32,641 nt of DNA, taken from positions 1 through 32,641 of the forward strand of contig NZ_LXFU01000016.1 of the NCBI RefSeq assembly GCF_001657485.1, written 5' to 3'. The stretch comes from Rhizobium sp. WYCCWR10014. GTDB taxonomy: Bacteria > Pseudomonadota > Alphaproteobacteria > Rhizobiales > Rhizobiaceae. The notes beneath the pieces were generated by a model. The model was not told the DNA's origin. It did not search any database and saw only the letters and a list, made by a program, of their open reading frames with translations. Shown piece after piece: positions 14,806 to 23,270 of the stretch (positions within the stretch are counted from its first letter, which is position 1; every line of letters starts with the position of its first letter). The translations under genes and the position numbers were made by a program.

Positions 14806-16233
14806 ATGAACATTTCCACCGAACTCCTCAACCGCTTTACGGCGATCGTCGGCGACAGGTACGCGCTGCGCAGCGAGGCCGATCTTGCGCCGCATCTGAT
14901 TGAAAACCGCGGGCTCTATCACGGCTCCTCGCCTCTCCTCTTGAAACCCGGCTCGGTCGAGGAAGTTTCTGATATCATGAGGCTTGCGACGGAGACCGGA
15001 ACGGCGATCGTGCCGCAGACAGGCAATACCGGCCTCGTCGGCGGCCAGACGCCGCGTCAGGGCAAGTCCGATATCATCCTGTCGCTCGAGCGCATGAACA
15101 GGATCCGCGATGTCGATCCGGTGGCGAACGTGCTGGTGGCCGATGGCGGCGCCATCCTGGCCGAGGTGCAGAAGGCGGCCGAGGCGCATGGGCGGCTGTT
15201 TCCGCTGTCGCTCGGCTCGGAAGGCTCCTGCCGCATCGGCGGCAACCTTTCCACCAATGCCGGCGGCACGGCCGTGCTTGCCTATGGCAATATGCGCCAG
15301 CTCTGCCTCGGCCTCGAAGTGGTGCTGCCGACCGGCGAGATCTGGGACGGTTTACGCCGCCTGAAGAAGGACAATACCGGTTACGACCTGCGCGATCTCT
15401 TCATCGGCGCCGAGGGCACGCTCGGTATCATCACCGGCGCGGTGCTGAAGCTCTTTCCCCAGCCGCTCGGCCATCAGGTGGCCTTCGCCGGGCTGAATTC
15501 GGTGACGGATGCGCTTGCCCTCTTCAACCTCGCCTCCAGCCTCTGCGGCACCTCGCTGACCGGTTTCGAGCTGATGCCGCGTTTCGGTGTCGAGATCACC
15601 ACGCGCCACATCGACGGCGTGCGCGATCCGCTGGACGCGGCCTATCCCTGGTATGTGCTGATCGACATTTCGACCTCGGATTCGACCGAGACGGCGGAGC
15701 GGATGATGAACGGCGTGCTGGAACAAGGCTTCGAGGCCGGGCTGGTGCTGGATGCCGCGATCGCCGCATCCGTTGCCCAGCAGAAAGCGATCTGGCACAT
15801 GCGCGAGAGCATGTCGGACGCGCAAAAGCCGGAAGGCGGGTCGATCAAGCATGACGTTTCCGTGCCGGTATCGAAGATCCCGCATTTCATGGCCGAGGCC
15901 GAAAAAGCGGTGATGGCGGCGATGCCGGGCGCCCGCATCTGCGCCTTCGGCCATATGGGCGACGGCAATATTCACTACAATATTTCTCAACCGCTCGGTG
16001 CCGACAAGGCCGCCTTCATCGCCCGCTGGCGCGAAATGAACCATATCGTCCATGGGCTGGTGCTGGCCCATGGCGGCTCGATCTCGGCCGAGCACGGCAT
16101 CGGCCAGCTGAAGCGCGACGAACTGGCGGCAATCCGGCCTGCGATCGAAATCGAGTTGATGCGCCGCATCAAGCGCGCCTTCGATCCTGCCGATATCATG
16201 AACCCGGGAAAGGTTGTCAGCCTCGATCCTTGA
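14806..16233 (+). CDS. FAD-linked D-2-hydroxyacid dehydrogenase (D-lactate/D-2-hydroxyglutarate type)
   Basis: This 475-aa flavoprotein oxidises a D-2-hydroxyacid, with electrons probably passing to ETF or the respiratory chain. The PCMH-type FAD domain shows PQTGNTGLVGGQTP, SLGSEGSCRIGGNLSTNAGG and GAEGTLGIITGAVLKLFP. The C-terminal FAD-oxidase domain shows FGHMGDGNIHYN, a metal/substrate site, then SISAEHGIGQLKR and FDPADIMNPGKV. These are the marks of the D2HGDH/Dld2/GlcD group; the exact substrate is open. ATG 14806 is preceded by GGAGGA with 10 nt spacing. Two upstream ATGs (14782, 14788) lack a ribosome-binding site and would start inside or against the repeat hairpin. Confidence 0.92.
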   Translation: MNISTELLNRFTAIVGDRYALRSEADLAPHLIENRGLYHGSSPLLLKPGSVEEVSDIMRLATETGTAIVPQTGNTGLVGGQTPRQGKSDIILSLERMNRIRDVDPVANVLVADGGAILAEVQKAAEAHGRLFPLSLGSEGSCRIGGNLSTNAGGTAVLAYGNMRQLCLGLEVVLPTGEIWDGLRRLKKDNTGYDLRDLFIGAEGTLGIITGAVLKLFPQPLGHQVAFAGLNSVTDALALFNLASSLCGTSLTGFELMPRFGVEITTRHIDGVRDPLDAAYPWYVLIDISTSDSTETAERMMNGVLEQGFEAGLVLDAAIAASVAQQKAIWHMRESMSDAQKPEGGSIKHDVSVPVSKIPHFMAEAEKAVMAAMPGARICAFGHMGDGNIHYNISQPLGADKAAFIARWREMNHIVHGLVLAHGGSISAEHGIGQLKRDELAAIRPAIEIELMRRIKRAFDPADIMNPGKVVSLDP

Positions 16234-16248
16234 GGCTGAGCGATCAAG

Positions 16249-16266
16249 CCTGCTGCGTGCAGCAGG
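16249..16266. terminator. Convergent-gene hairpin, possible bidirectional terminator
   Basis: CCTGCTGC (16249-16256) and GCAGCAGG (16259-16266) form a perfect 8-bp inverted repeat in the 42-nt gap between the convergent dehydrogenase and DUF1217 genes. No T-run follows on either strand, so activity is uncertain. Confidence 0.45.
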
Positions 16267-16275
16267 TTGGGGCGA

Positions 16276-19200
16276 TCAGCTTTGCTGCGTGCCGCCGCCG
16301 GTCAGGATCATCAGCGCCGGCGACTGCTGGGTGGCGTTCTGGACGTCGTACATCGCGGTGAACCGGCGCAGCAGCTTGTCGACCTTCTTCGGATCCTGGA
16401 GATCCTCGAGCTTGACGAAGCGGTTGAGGAGATCGGCCTGTTTGGCGACATCCATGCCCGAGATCTGCGACGGCAGGCTGTAGGCTGTGGTGATGACCTG
16501 ATAAAGCGCCCTGTCGCCGAGGATCCCATATATCGAGGTGATGCTCGGCGCCTTGCGGGCGAAATAGAGCGCCAGGCGAACGCCGTCGTTGCTTTCGCCT
16601 TGCTGTGCTTCCATCGTCTGCTGGACGTAAAGCTCCTGGGTGTGGTCCTCGGCCGCCTTGTTCTGGATGGTGCCGATCTTGGCGCGGGTCAGATTGCCGT
16701 CCTTGTCGAAGTTGAAGGCGGCGACGATGTCCTGGAAACGCGCATCGGCGGTGGCGTTGAGATAGCTCTTCTTGTCGTCGGGATCGGAGGTGAAGATCTT
16801 CTTCAGCGTCGCCTTGTCGTAATCCTTGGGGTCGAGGTTGTTCGCCTTCAGCACCAGGTCGGTCAGGCGGCTGTCATCCAGGAAATCGTCGAGCGACTTC
16901 ACCTTCGCCATGCCCTTGGCGAAGTAATCGACTTCGGCCGTCGCATCCTTCGCTGCCTTGTCCTTCACCGGACCGTCCTTCATCAGCATGGTGATATGCG
17001 ATCTATAGTCGGTGGCATATTTGGCCATGGTCGCGTCGGGAAGCGCCTGGAAGGGTGATGCCGCCTTGCCGTCAGGGCCGAAGTTGAAGGCGCGGGCAAG
17101 GTTGGTGATGCGTTCATCCTTGAGCGAGGCAATATAGCCATCCGGATCATAGGCATCGCTCGTCAGGATCTTGCGCATCATCGAGCGCGGGACGTCCTGG
17201 TCGGTCAGACCAAAGGCCTGCAGCGCCACATGGTAGAGATCCGGCAGATTGTCATTGCTCTTGCTGAAATCGGCGGCCGAATTGCTGCGCAGGAAATCAT
17301 TGACGCTCTTGACGTCGGAGAAATTCAGCAGGCTGCTGCTGTCGGCCATAAGCTTCTGGTAGTTGGATACGACCTCGTCGATCGCCTCGTCGCGTTCGTC
17401 GTCATAACGCGCCGCGTAATTGTCGTTGGTGGTCTGTGCCTGATCGGCCGTCTGCACCGAACTCACCACTGGAAGCGATCCGTCGGCGGCGAAGTTGAAG
17501 TCTGCATTGAGATCGGCGTGGCCGGCTGCGGCAGCGGCCGTCGCATCGGTCAGGATGCTTTTCAGATCGGCATTCGAGATATCGAACGGCAGATTGTAGG
17601 TGCTCTTCAGGAAATTGGTGATGGCGTCATCGGCGATGAGATCATCGACATTGGAAATCGTCGCCATCCGGGTGGAATAATCGTCTGTGCGCGCTGTGGC
17701 GGCAAATTTCGTGCTGGTGATCTGGCTGGCCGTCTGCGCCGCCATACCGTCCTCAAGCGTGCCGTCCGCCTTGAAGTTGAAGGCGGCGGCAACGTCGGCA
17801 TAGGTGCCGGTGCCGCTCTGATCGGTCAGGATATTGCGAAGAGCGACGTCGCTGACCGTCGATGGGATGCCGAAGGCGTTGCGGACGAAATTGTTCAGCT
17901 TCTGGTCCGTCAGCAACTGATCGACGTTTGAGATGCCCGCGATGGTCGACTGGTAGTAGACTGCCGCATTGTCGGCCTTGCTGGCAGTGCTGGCACTTTG
18001 TGTTGCCGTCTGCGTGGCGTAAAGGGTCGCGACCGAACCATCCGCTTTGAAATTGAAGAGATCGTGAACGTCGCTGTAGCCCTGGGCGATGGCAGCCGTG
18101 CGGTCGACGAGGAAAGTCCTCAACGTCGCATCGGAGACGCTGTCGGAGATCTGCATGCTGTTTCTGATATAGCTGACCGCAACAGCATCCGACATGATGT
18201 CATCGACATTGGTGACATTGCCGATCATGCTGTTGAAATGCGCTGCATTCGCCGCCGACTTGTCGGTGGTCGATTTCCGCTGCGCTGCGGTCTGGATCAC
18301 GGAACCGTTGATCGAGCCGTCTGCCTGGAAATTGAAGTCGGCATTGAGATCGGCGTGGCCCTGGGCCGCGGCATAGGCCGAATCCGTCAGGATGCTCTTC
18401 AGGTCGGCATTGCTGAAGCTCGTGCCGAGACCGTAGGCATCCTTGATGTAGCGCGCCAGCACATTGTTGGCGAGCAGGTCATCGACGTTGGTGATGCCGG
18501 TCGATTGGGACGTTACGCTATAATAGTTGCCGGTGCTCGTCGCGGCGGACTTCAGATTGTTCGACTGGGCGATAGACTGGACGCGCGCCGTGCTGGAGGT
18601 CGACCCGTCAGCCTTGAAGTTGAAAGCATTGTAGACATTGGTAAAGCCCATCAGCTGGGCGTAGCCGGGGTCAGTCAGCACCGTGCGCAATGCTGCCGGG
18701 GTGAAATCGGCGCCCATGCTGTAGGCCGTCGTGATGTAGGAGACCAGGCGCTTGTCGGCGACCAGATCGTCGACATTGGTGATCGTGCCGATCTTCGCAG
18801 TGTAATAGGCCTTGTTGTATTCGGCCGCTGTCTTGCCGACGTAGTAGACATCCGAACCGACCGAATTGTCGATGATGACGGACTGGGAATTCAGGGTGTA
18901 GGACTCGATGACCGAGGCCTTCTGCGCTGCGGTCTGCGCCGTGCCGGTGACTGTGCCATCCGCGTTGAAGCTGAACTGGGCGGCAAGCGCCTTGTACTTG
19001 TCGCCGCCTTGCGTGTTGACGACGCTCGTGGGGTCGCTGAGATCGCTCGTCAGCACCTGCCGCAGAAAATCCTTCGACGCATAGGTCGGATCGATCTTGA
19101 AGGTCTTCAGTACGTAGGTGCGCAGCCGGGTGTTGTTGACCAGATCGTCGACGGTCTGCACGCTATCGATATTGTTGCTGTAATAGGTGCTCTCGGCAGT

Positions 19201-19611
19201 CGCGGCCTTGTCGGCATCGATGAAGGACTGCTTGTAGAGGCCAATGAGATCGTCCTCCTGCGCGTCCGTCTGCACGTCCTTCTCCGGTGCATTGAAATTG
19301 AAGGCGGCGGCGAACTCGCGGTAGCGCGTATCGGAAAGCTTGTTGGCGTAGCTGTTGGGGTCGGTGAGATCGCTTTCCAGCACCTTCTTCATGAAGGCCT
19401 TGGCGTAGGTCATGTCCTCGAGGCCATAGGCCTTCATCGCATAGCTGTAGAGCTTGTAGTCGCCGAGGAAGTCGTCGACGTCGGTGACCTTGTTGATATG
19501 GTCGGCGTAATACTGGGCATCCTTCTTGACCGTCGTCTGCGACGCGACCTTGTTGAGGCTCGACGTCATGTCCCGCGACAGGATCGTGTAAGCGAGGGAA
19601 GCCGTGATCAT
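16276..19611 (-). CDS. Giant DUF1217 protein built of about ten repeats
   Basis: This 1111-aa soluble, acidic protein has no signal peptide and is made almost entirely of about ten degenerate repeats of 80-115 residues. The repeat pattern is a YY residue pair, then I..VT.VDDLL (seen as INKVTDVDDFL, IGTITNVDDLV, IGNVTNVDDIM), a LxxYxxxAYGL-type helix, an ADLKSILTD-type helix, and a closing FNFxADGS. This is the DUF1217 unit as I know it from rhizobial proteins, some of them encoded near flagellar genes. Two repeats (DNA at 17474-17574 and 18317-18413) are close to identical over about 30 residues. The start at 19611 gives MITASLAYTILSRDMTSSL, the usual family opening, behind AAAAGGG; the frame is open to 19677. 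The function is unknown. Confidence 0.88.
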   Translation of the reverse strand: MITASLAYTILSRDMTSSLNKVASQTTVKKDAQYYADHINKVTDVDDFLGDYKLYSYAMKAYGLEDMTYAKAFMKKVLESDLTDPNSYANKLSDTRYREFAAAFNFNAPEKDVQTDAQEDDLIGLYKQSFIDADKAATAESTYYSNNIDSVQTVDDLVNNTRLRTYVLKTFKIDPTYASKDFLRQVLTSDLSDPTSVVNTQGGDKYKALAAQFSFNADGTVTGTAQTAAQKASVIESYTLNSQSVIIDNSVGSDVYYVGKTAAEYNKAYYTAKIGTITNVDDLVADKRLVSYITTAYSMGADFTPAALRTVLTDPGYAQLMGFTNVYNAFNFKADGSTSSTARVQSIAQSNNLKSAATSTGNYYSVTSQSTGITNVDDLLANNVLARYIKDAYGLGTSFSNADLKSILTDSAYAAAQGHADLNADFNFQADGSINGSVIQTAAQRKSTTDKSAANAAHFNSMIGNVTNVDDIMSDAVAVSYIRNSMQISDSVSDATLRTFLVDRTAAIAQGYSDVHDLFNFKADGSVATLYATQTATQSASTASKADNAAVYYQSTIAGISNVDQLLTDQKLNNFVRNAFGIPSTVSDVALRNILTDQSGTGTYADVAAAFNFKADGTLEDGMAAQTASQITSTKFAATARTDDYSTRMATISNVDDLIADDAITNFLKSTYNLPFDISNADLKSILTDATAAAAAGHADLNADFNFAADGSLPVVSSVQTADQAQTTNDNYAARYDDERDEAIDEVVSNYQKLMADSSSLLNFSDVKSVNDFLRSNSAADFSKSNDNLPDLYHVALQAFGLTDQDVPRSMMRKILTSDAYDPDGYIASLKDERITNLARAFNFGPDGKAASPFQALPDATMAKYATDYRSHITMLMKDGPVKDKAAKDATAEVDYFAKGMAKVKSLDDFLDDSRLTDLVLKANNLDPKDYDKATLKKIFTSDPDDKKSYLNATADARFQDIVAAFNFDKDGNLTRAKIGTIQNKAAEDHTQELYVQQTMEAQQGESNDGVRLALYFARKAPSITSIYGILGDRALYQVITTAYSLPSQISGMDVAKQADLLNRFVKLEDLQDPKKVDKLLRRFTAMYDVQNATQQSPALMILTGGGTQQS

Positions 19612-19911
19612 AAAAAGCGCCCTTTTCGGCAAAATCTCTAAAAGAACGACGAAATGCTGGTGAGCATATTTTGCCATGGAAAGCTTACCTGAGACTTACC
19701 TCAGGATGCATCATTCCAGGACACCACATCGTTCACCTTCCGGAAACCCTGCTGGATTCGGTTTTGATAACCATCAGAGGAGGCAAAGTTTTCTTAACCG
19801 CAATTTTTAAGCTGTACGGAACGGCGGCTGCCTATTGTCGGCCATAGAGGACGAAAAGTCCCAAGGAGAAGACCGGAAATCGGCTCTCAGGTAAGACAAG
19901 GGTAGAATGAA
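19612..19911. promoter_or_regulatory. Divergent promoter region with three CTCAGGTAAG-type boxes
   Basis: These 300 nt separate the DUF1217 gene (minus) and the DUF6101-type gene (plus). On the minus strand CTGAGGTAAG (19695-19704) and CTCAGGTAAG (19684-19693) stand in tandem, 11 nt apart. On the plus strand CTCAGGTAAG occurs at 19886-19895, 16 nt before the DUF6101-type start. Boxes therefore sit on the upstream side of both genes, each pointing into its gene. The middle of the region (about 19740-19830) is AT-rich and would suit divergent promoters. Confidence 0.5.
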
Positions 19912-20478
19912 ATGAACAATCCCGTTATGAAGCCCGCCTGGGCTGGCACGACGTTACGCCTCGATCCGTCCCGCTTTCCCCAGCAGGTTAGCTATGCCAT
20001 CCATGATTGTTCGGATGACGTCAATATCACCATAGACGAACGCGGCGCGGTCCTGCGCAAGGTCCTCCCCTCCAGCGGCCTGCCGCTCTCGATTGCGCTG
20101 CCGAAGCGCGTCTTCAAAGGTGTCGCCGCCCGCGCCATCGATCACGGCGACGGCGAAGTCACCGTTACGCTCGAGCTTCACCACACCGATCCGGAGCTCT
20201 GCATTCCGCTGCTCGTGGCCCATGATCTCAGCGACATTGCCGCCGACTGGCGCAGCTGGTCGGAAGCCTTCCGCATTCCGATGCTGATGGTCGAGGCCGA
20301 CGGCGTCGCCCGGCCGCTCGAAGACCACATCGGTGCCTTGCGCACCAGCGACCTCAAGCCTCGTCGCCGTCATTCCTACTTCGCCAATCGCCGTCCGCGC
20401 TTCCTCGTGCGTCGCACCACCGGTCGGCTGGGCGTCGCCATGAAGATCGAGGGCAAGGAAATCATCGCCCGCAACTGA
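19912..20478 (+). CDS. DUF6101-type conserved protein
   Basis: This 188-aa protein is predicted to be cytoplasmic, with no signal or membrane segment. Its features are RLDPSRFPQQVSYAI near the N-terminus, a central beta-rich part (ITIDERGAVLRKVLP, VTVTLELHHTDPELCIPLLV), and a basic C-terminus (KPRRRHSYFANRRPRFLVRR). This matches my recollection of the rhizobial DUF6101 family. The arginine cluster could bind nucleic acid or acidic partners, but no function is known. The ATG at 19912 has AAGGGTAG about 10 nt upstream. It is divergent from the DUF1217 gene and closed by a strong terminator. Confidence 0.8.
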   Translation: MNNPVMKPAWAGTTLRLDPSRFPQQVSYAIHDCSDDVNITIDERGAVLRKVLPSSGLPLSIALPKRVFKGVAARAIDHGDGEVTVTLELHHTDPELCIPLLVAHDLSDIAADWRSWSEAFRIPMLMVEADGVARPLEDHIGALRTSDLKPRRRHSYFANRRPRFLVRRTTGRLGVAMKIEGKEIIARN

Positions 20479-20508
20479 CCGAAATCGCGACACCGGACAT
20501 GTCGTTAC

Positions 20509-20549
20509 CGGGCATTCTGCGCACTCATCTGTCGCGGAATGCCCGTTTT
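20509..20549 (+). terminator. Rho-independent terminator of the DUF6101-type gene
   Basis: CGGGCATTC (20509-20517) pairs perfectly with GAATGCCCG (20537-20545). After a T/G wobble the stem extends by GCG/CGC (19-21 and 33-35 of the same block). TTTTG follows at 20546-20550. The element stands 30 nt after the stop codon, before the convergent regulator gene. Confidence 0.75.
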
Positions 20550-20648
20550 GCGACGCTGTCGAATTCGGCCGCAAACTGTCGCTTTAACCTCGATTGGCAC
20601 TGCGGGACGAATTTTGACAGGATCACTGCGTAGCCAGTAAAAAGCCTC

Positions 20649-21110
20649 TCATTCCAGGACGGAAAGTCCCAATCCGTGCTTGACCGTTTTGAGTGCGATC
20701 AGGCTCTTGTATTTTCGCACGAGCGCCTGTTGCTCGCCCATGAGCCGCTCAATGAAGGCAATGTATTCCTCAAGATTGCGGACGGCCACGAGCAGGACAT
20801 AGTCCATGTCGCCGGTGACATACCAGCATGACTGAACTTCAGGCGCACGGTCCAACCATCGTTGGAATTGCTCCAACGCGTGTCGATGTTCGTTCTGAAT
20901 TTCGAGCTCAACCAGAACGGACAAGGTGCGATCAACGGCTTTCGGACTGACCACCGCCACGATCTTCTCGATGATCCCATCTTGCTTCAGTTTGCCGATG
21001 CGCCGTTCGACGGCCGAGGTAGAGAGATTGACCGCGTCAGCAATGACCTTGCCGGGAATGTCGGCATTCTCCTGCAGCATCGACAGAATAGTCCGATCAA
21101 TATCGTCCAC
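20649..21110 (-). CDS. Lrp/AsnC-family transcriptional regulator
   Basis: This 153-aa regulator has an N-terminal helix-turn-helix (DDIDRTILSMLQENADIPGK to STSAVERRIGKLKQDGIIEK, about residues 2-60) and a C-terminal RAM/AsnC ligand-binding domain with PEVQSCWYVTGDMDYVLLV. Such proteins form octamers and respond to amino acids. It is divergent from a PLP ammonia-lyase 89 nt away and probably controls it, the usual local-regulator arrangement. I chose the GTG at 21110 because the protein then begins at the family N-terminus; a TTG at 21131 would add MLAWSCA. Neither has a strong ribosome-binding site. Confidence 0.88.
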   Translation of the reverse strand: MDDIDRTILSMLQENADIPGKVIADAVNLSTSAVERRIGKLKQDGIIEKIVAVVSPKAVDRTLSVLVELEIQNEHRHALEQFQRWLDRAPEVQSCWYVTGDMDYVLLVAVRNLEEYIAFIERLMGEQQALVRKYKSLIALKTVKHGLGLSVLE

Positions 21111-21160
21111 AGCGCACGACCAAGCCAACAAGCAGAAATTCCGCTATAAATTTATCACGA

Positions 21161-21177
21161 GCGCGGTTTTTCCGCGC
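21161..21177. promoter_or_regulatory. Inverted repeat in the Lrp/ammonia-lyase divergent region
   Basis: GCGCGG (21161-21166), five T and CCGCGC (21172-21177) form a perfect 6-bp inverted repeat between the two divergent genes. It is flanked by AAATTCC-like half-sites (21137-21143 and about 21181-21188). It could be part of the operator bound by the adjacent Lrp-type regulator. Confidence 0.35.
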
Positions 21178-21199
21178 CGAAAATTCCTATCATCTGCCC

Positions 21200-22177
21200 A
21201 TGACAAAACAAACACTTCTTTCAGCCGCCAAAATCGACGATGCACGCAAAAAAATCGATCCGATTTTCCTGAACACCAATTTGTTGCGTTCCGATAGGCT
21301 CGCGCTGTCGCTCGTCGCCAAGGACGAAACGGAAAATCCCATCCGCAGCTTCAAGGGGCGCGGGACCGGGTATTTTCTCGCCGACCTCGTTGGCGATAGA
21401 GCTCCACTGGTCACGGCATCAGCCGGGAACTTCGGCCAAGGGCTTGCTTACAATGCCGCGCGGCATGGGCGATCTCTGATCGTGTTCGCTAGTCTGAACG
21501 CCAATCCGTTGAAGATCGAAGCCATGCGCAGGTTTGGGGCAGAGGTCCTTCTCGCTGGAGAAGATTTTGATTCTGCAAAGGAGGCCGCCAAAACCTACGC
21601 CGCCGAACGGAAGCTGCAGTTCGTCGAGGACGGAGCGAGCGCAGCCATTGCCGAAGGGGCAGGAACGATTGCGGCGGAGTTGACTGAAGAGGTCGAAGAT
21701 ATCGATGCCGTTTTCATTCCGCTTGGCAACGGCGCTCTGGCGGCCGGAATAGGGTGCTGGTTCAAATCACGATCACCGCGAACAAAGGTCGTCGCAGTCG
21801 CCGCAAAGGGCGCACCTTGCATGGCCCTGTCCTACAATGCGGGCGACGTAATCTCAACGCCGGAGGCACGCACGATTGCCGATGGAATTGCTGTGCGGAT
21901 TCCCGTCCCGTCGGCCGTCGGCTGGCTTCAAGACACGATCGACGACGTCGTTCTCGTGGATGACGATCAGCTTCTCGATGCAATGCGGTTTGCTCATGAC
22001 ACATGGAAGCGTCTCGTCGAACCAGCCGGAGCGGCGGGGCTCGCAGCTATTCTTGCGCAGGCATCTGCCCTGAAAGGCTGCCGTGTAGCGACTATGCTGT
22101 GTGGTGCCAACCTCACGGATCAACAGATCAAGGCATGGCTTCCATCTGCCGCAAAGGACGACACGAATACCTGCTAG
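21200..22177 (+). CDS. PLP-dependent threonine/serine dehydratase-like ammonia-lyase
   Basis: This 325-aa fold-type II PLP enzyme would deaminate a hydroxyamino acid to a 2-oxoacid. The PLP lysine is in IRSFKGRGTGYFL; the substrate loop is TASAGNFGQGLAYN; the phosphate-binding glycine loop is PLGNGALAAG; the C-terminal part has LVEPAGAAGLAA. It lacks an ACT regulatory domain, so it is catabolic in type. The substrate could be threonine, serine or a modified residue. The start at 21200 is the only good one and lies close to the divergent Lrp-type gene that probably regulates it. By eye the pair is less GC-rich than its surroundings, which may reflect transfer as a cassette. Confidence 0.9.
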   Translation: MTKQTLLSAAKIDDARKKIDPIFLNTNLLRSDRLALSLVAKDETENPIRSFKGRGTGYFLADLVGDRAPLVTASAGNFGQGLAYNAARHGRSLIVFASLNANPLKIEAMRRFGAEVLLAGEDFDSAKEAAKTYAAERKLQFVEDGASAAIAEGAGTIAAELTEEVEDIDAVFIPLGNGALAAGIGCWFKSRSPRTKVVAVAAKGAPCMALSYNAGDVISTPEARTIADGIAVRIPVPSAVGWLQDTIDDVVLVDDDQLLDAMRFAHDTWKRLVEPAGAAGLAAILAQASALKGCRVATMLCGANLTDQQIKAWLPSAAKDDTNTC

Positions 22178-22200
22178 ACCAATCCTCCTATCTGAGGACA

Positions 22201-22224
22201 GGCGCGAGGGCTGGCGCCCGCGCC
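22201..22224. terminator. Strong hairpin between convergent genes
   Basis: GGCGC, GA, GGGC, loop TGGC, GCCC, GCGCC form a nearly continuous 9-bp GC stem (22201-22224) in the 63-nt gap between the convergent ammonia-lyase and ubiA genes. No clear T-run is present. It may act as a bidirectional terminator or mRNA 3'-end stabiliser. Confidence 0.5.
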
Positions 22225-22240
22225 GGGCTTATCGTCCCAA

Positions 22241-23209
22241 TCAGGGAATGGCAAACAGCAGCGAGACGAAGAGGCCGAAGAAAATGATCAGGCCGACGCG
22301 GTTGTTCGATTTGAAGAGCGCCAGGCACTGGTCGGCATCGTCGATATCGAGCCGGACGATCTGCCAGGCAAACATGCCGGCCGCACCGAGCAGACCCAGG
22401 AAAGCGATGAGATTGGCGCCGGCGAGAGCGAAAGCGATAAACATCAGCACCAGCGTCAGCCCATAAAGGCCGATCAGCCATTGCCGTGTCCTGTCGCCGA
22501 ACAGGCGCGCGGTGGAGCGGACGCCGATCAGTTCGTCATCCTCCTTGTCCTGATGCGCGTAGATCGTGTCATAACCGATCGTCCAGGCGACGGAGGCGGC
22601 GTAGAGCAGGATGGCGGCGAAGGAGAGGCCGCCCAAAATCCCGGCCCAGCCCATCAGCGCGCCCCAGGAAAAGGCAAGCCCGAGGTAAAATTGCGGCCAG
22701 TCGGTGAAACGTTTGGCAAAGGGATAAAACGCCACGATCCCGAGCGAGAGCACGCCGAGGAAGACGTTGAGCCAGTTGAACTGCAGCAGCACGAACAGGC
22801 CGACCAGCGCCTGCAGGCCGATGAAGATCTTCGCCCGGCGGCGCGTGACGCGGCCGGAGGGGAGCGGACGCGACCGCGTGCGCGCCACTTCCATGTCGAT
22901 CTCGTGGTCGACGAGATCGTTATAGGTGCAACCGGCGCCGCGCATGGCGACCGCGCCGATGAAATAAAGGAACAGGTGAGACACCAGCAGGCTGCCGGAA
23001 TAGAGCCCCTCGCCAATCGCCGCATTGGCCGCAAGTGTCGCCGACCAGAAGCACGGCCACATCAAGAGCTGCCAGCCGATCGGGCGATCCCAGCGCGCCA
23101 GCTGCGCATAAGGCCAAAGCCATGGCGGCAGGATCCGGTAGACCCAGTTATCGGAAGGTGCGTCGGAGACGCGATCGTTGAAGTCGCCGGTATCGTGCAT
23201 GCCGCTCAT
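22241..23209 (-). CDS. ubiA: 4-hydroxybenzoate polyprenyltransferase UbiA
   Basis: This 322-aa inner-membrane prenyltransferase attaches the polyprenyl tail to 4-hydroxybenzoate in ubiquinone synthesis. The first Mg-diphosphate motif is YNDLVDHEIDMEVARTRSRP and the second is GYDTIYAHQDKEDD; both aspartate-rich sites are intact. About eight or nine hydrophobic membrane helices span the protein. The start could be 23209 or the in-frame ATG at 23200; no clear ribosome-binding site separates them. No other ubiquinone genes are adjacent. Upstream lies a decayed copy of the two-hairpin repeat. Confidence 0.93.
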   Translation of the reverse strand: MSGMHDTGDFNDRVSDAPSDNWVYRILPPWLWPYAQLARWDRPIGWQLLMWPCFWSATLAANAAIGEGLYSGSLLVSHLFLYFIGAVAMRGAGCTYNDLVDHEIDMEVARTRSRPLPSGRVTRRRAKIFIGLQALVGLFVLLQFNWLNVFLGVLSLGIVAFYPFAKRFTDWPQFYLGLAFSWGALMGWAGILGGLSFAAILLYAASVAWTIGYDTIYAHQDKEDDELIGVRSTARLFGDRTRQWLIGLYGLTLVLMFIAFALAGANLIAFLGLLGAAGMFAWQIVRLDIDDADQCLALFKSNNRVGLIIFFGLFVSLLFAIP

Positions 23210-23270
23210 CTAGCGGCGGGCCGCCGATCCGGTCAAGAAGCGATCATTGCGCTGCCATTTGCATCATTCC

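Noticed and set aside
16249..16266. Attachment site or integration scar
   Set aside because: The perfect inverted repeat sits between convergent genes with no integrase or duplicated flank; a transcription terminator is simpler.
17998..19641. 547-codon open frame on the plus strand over the DUF1217 gene
   Set aside because: It is antisense to a repeat protein, so it also looks repetitive. It has no independent family signature and no ribosome-binding site.
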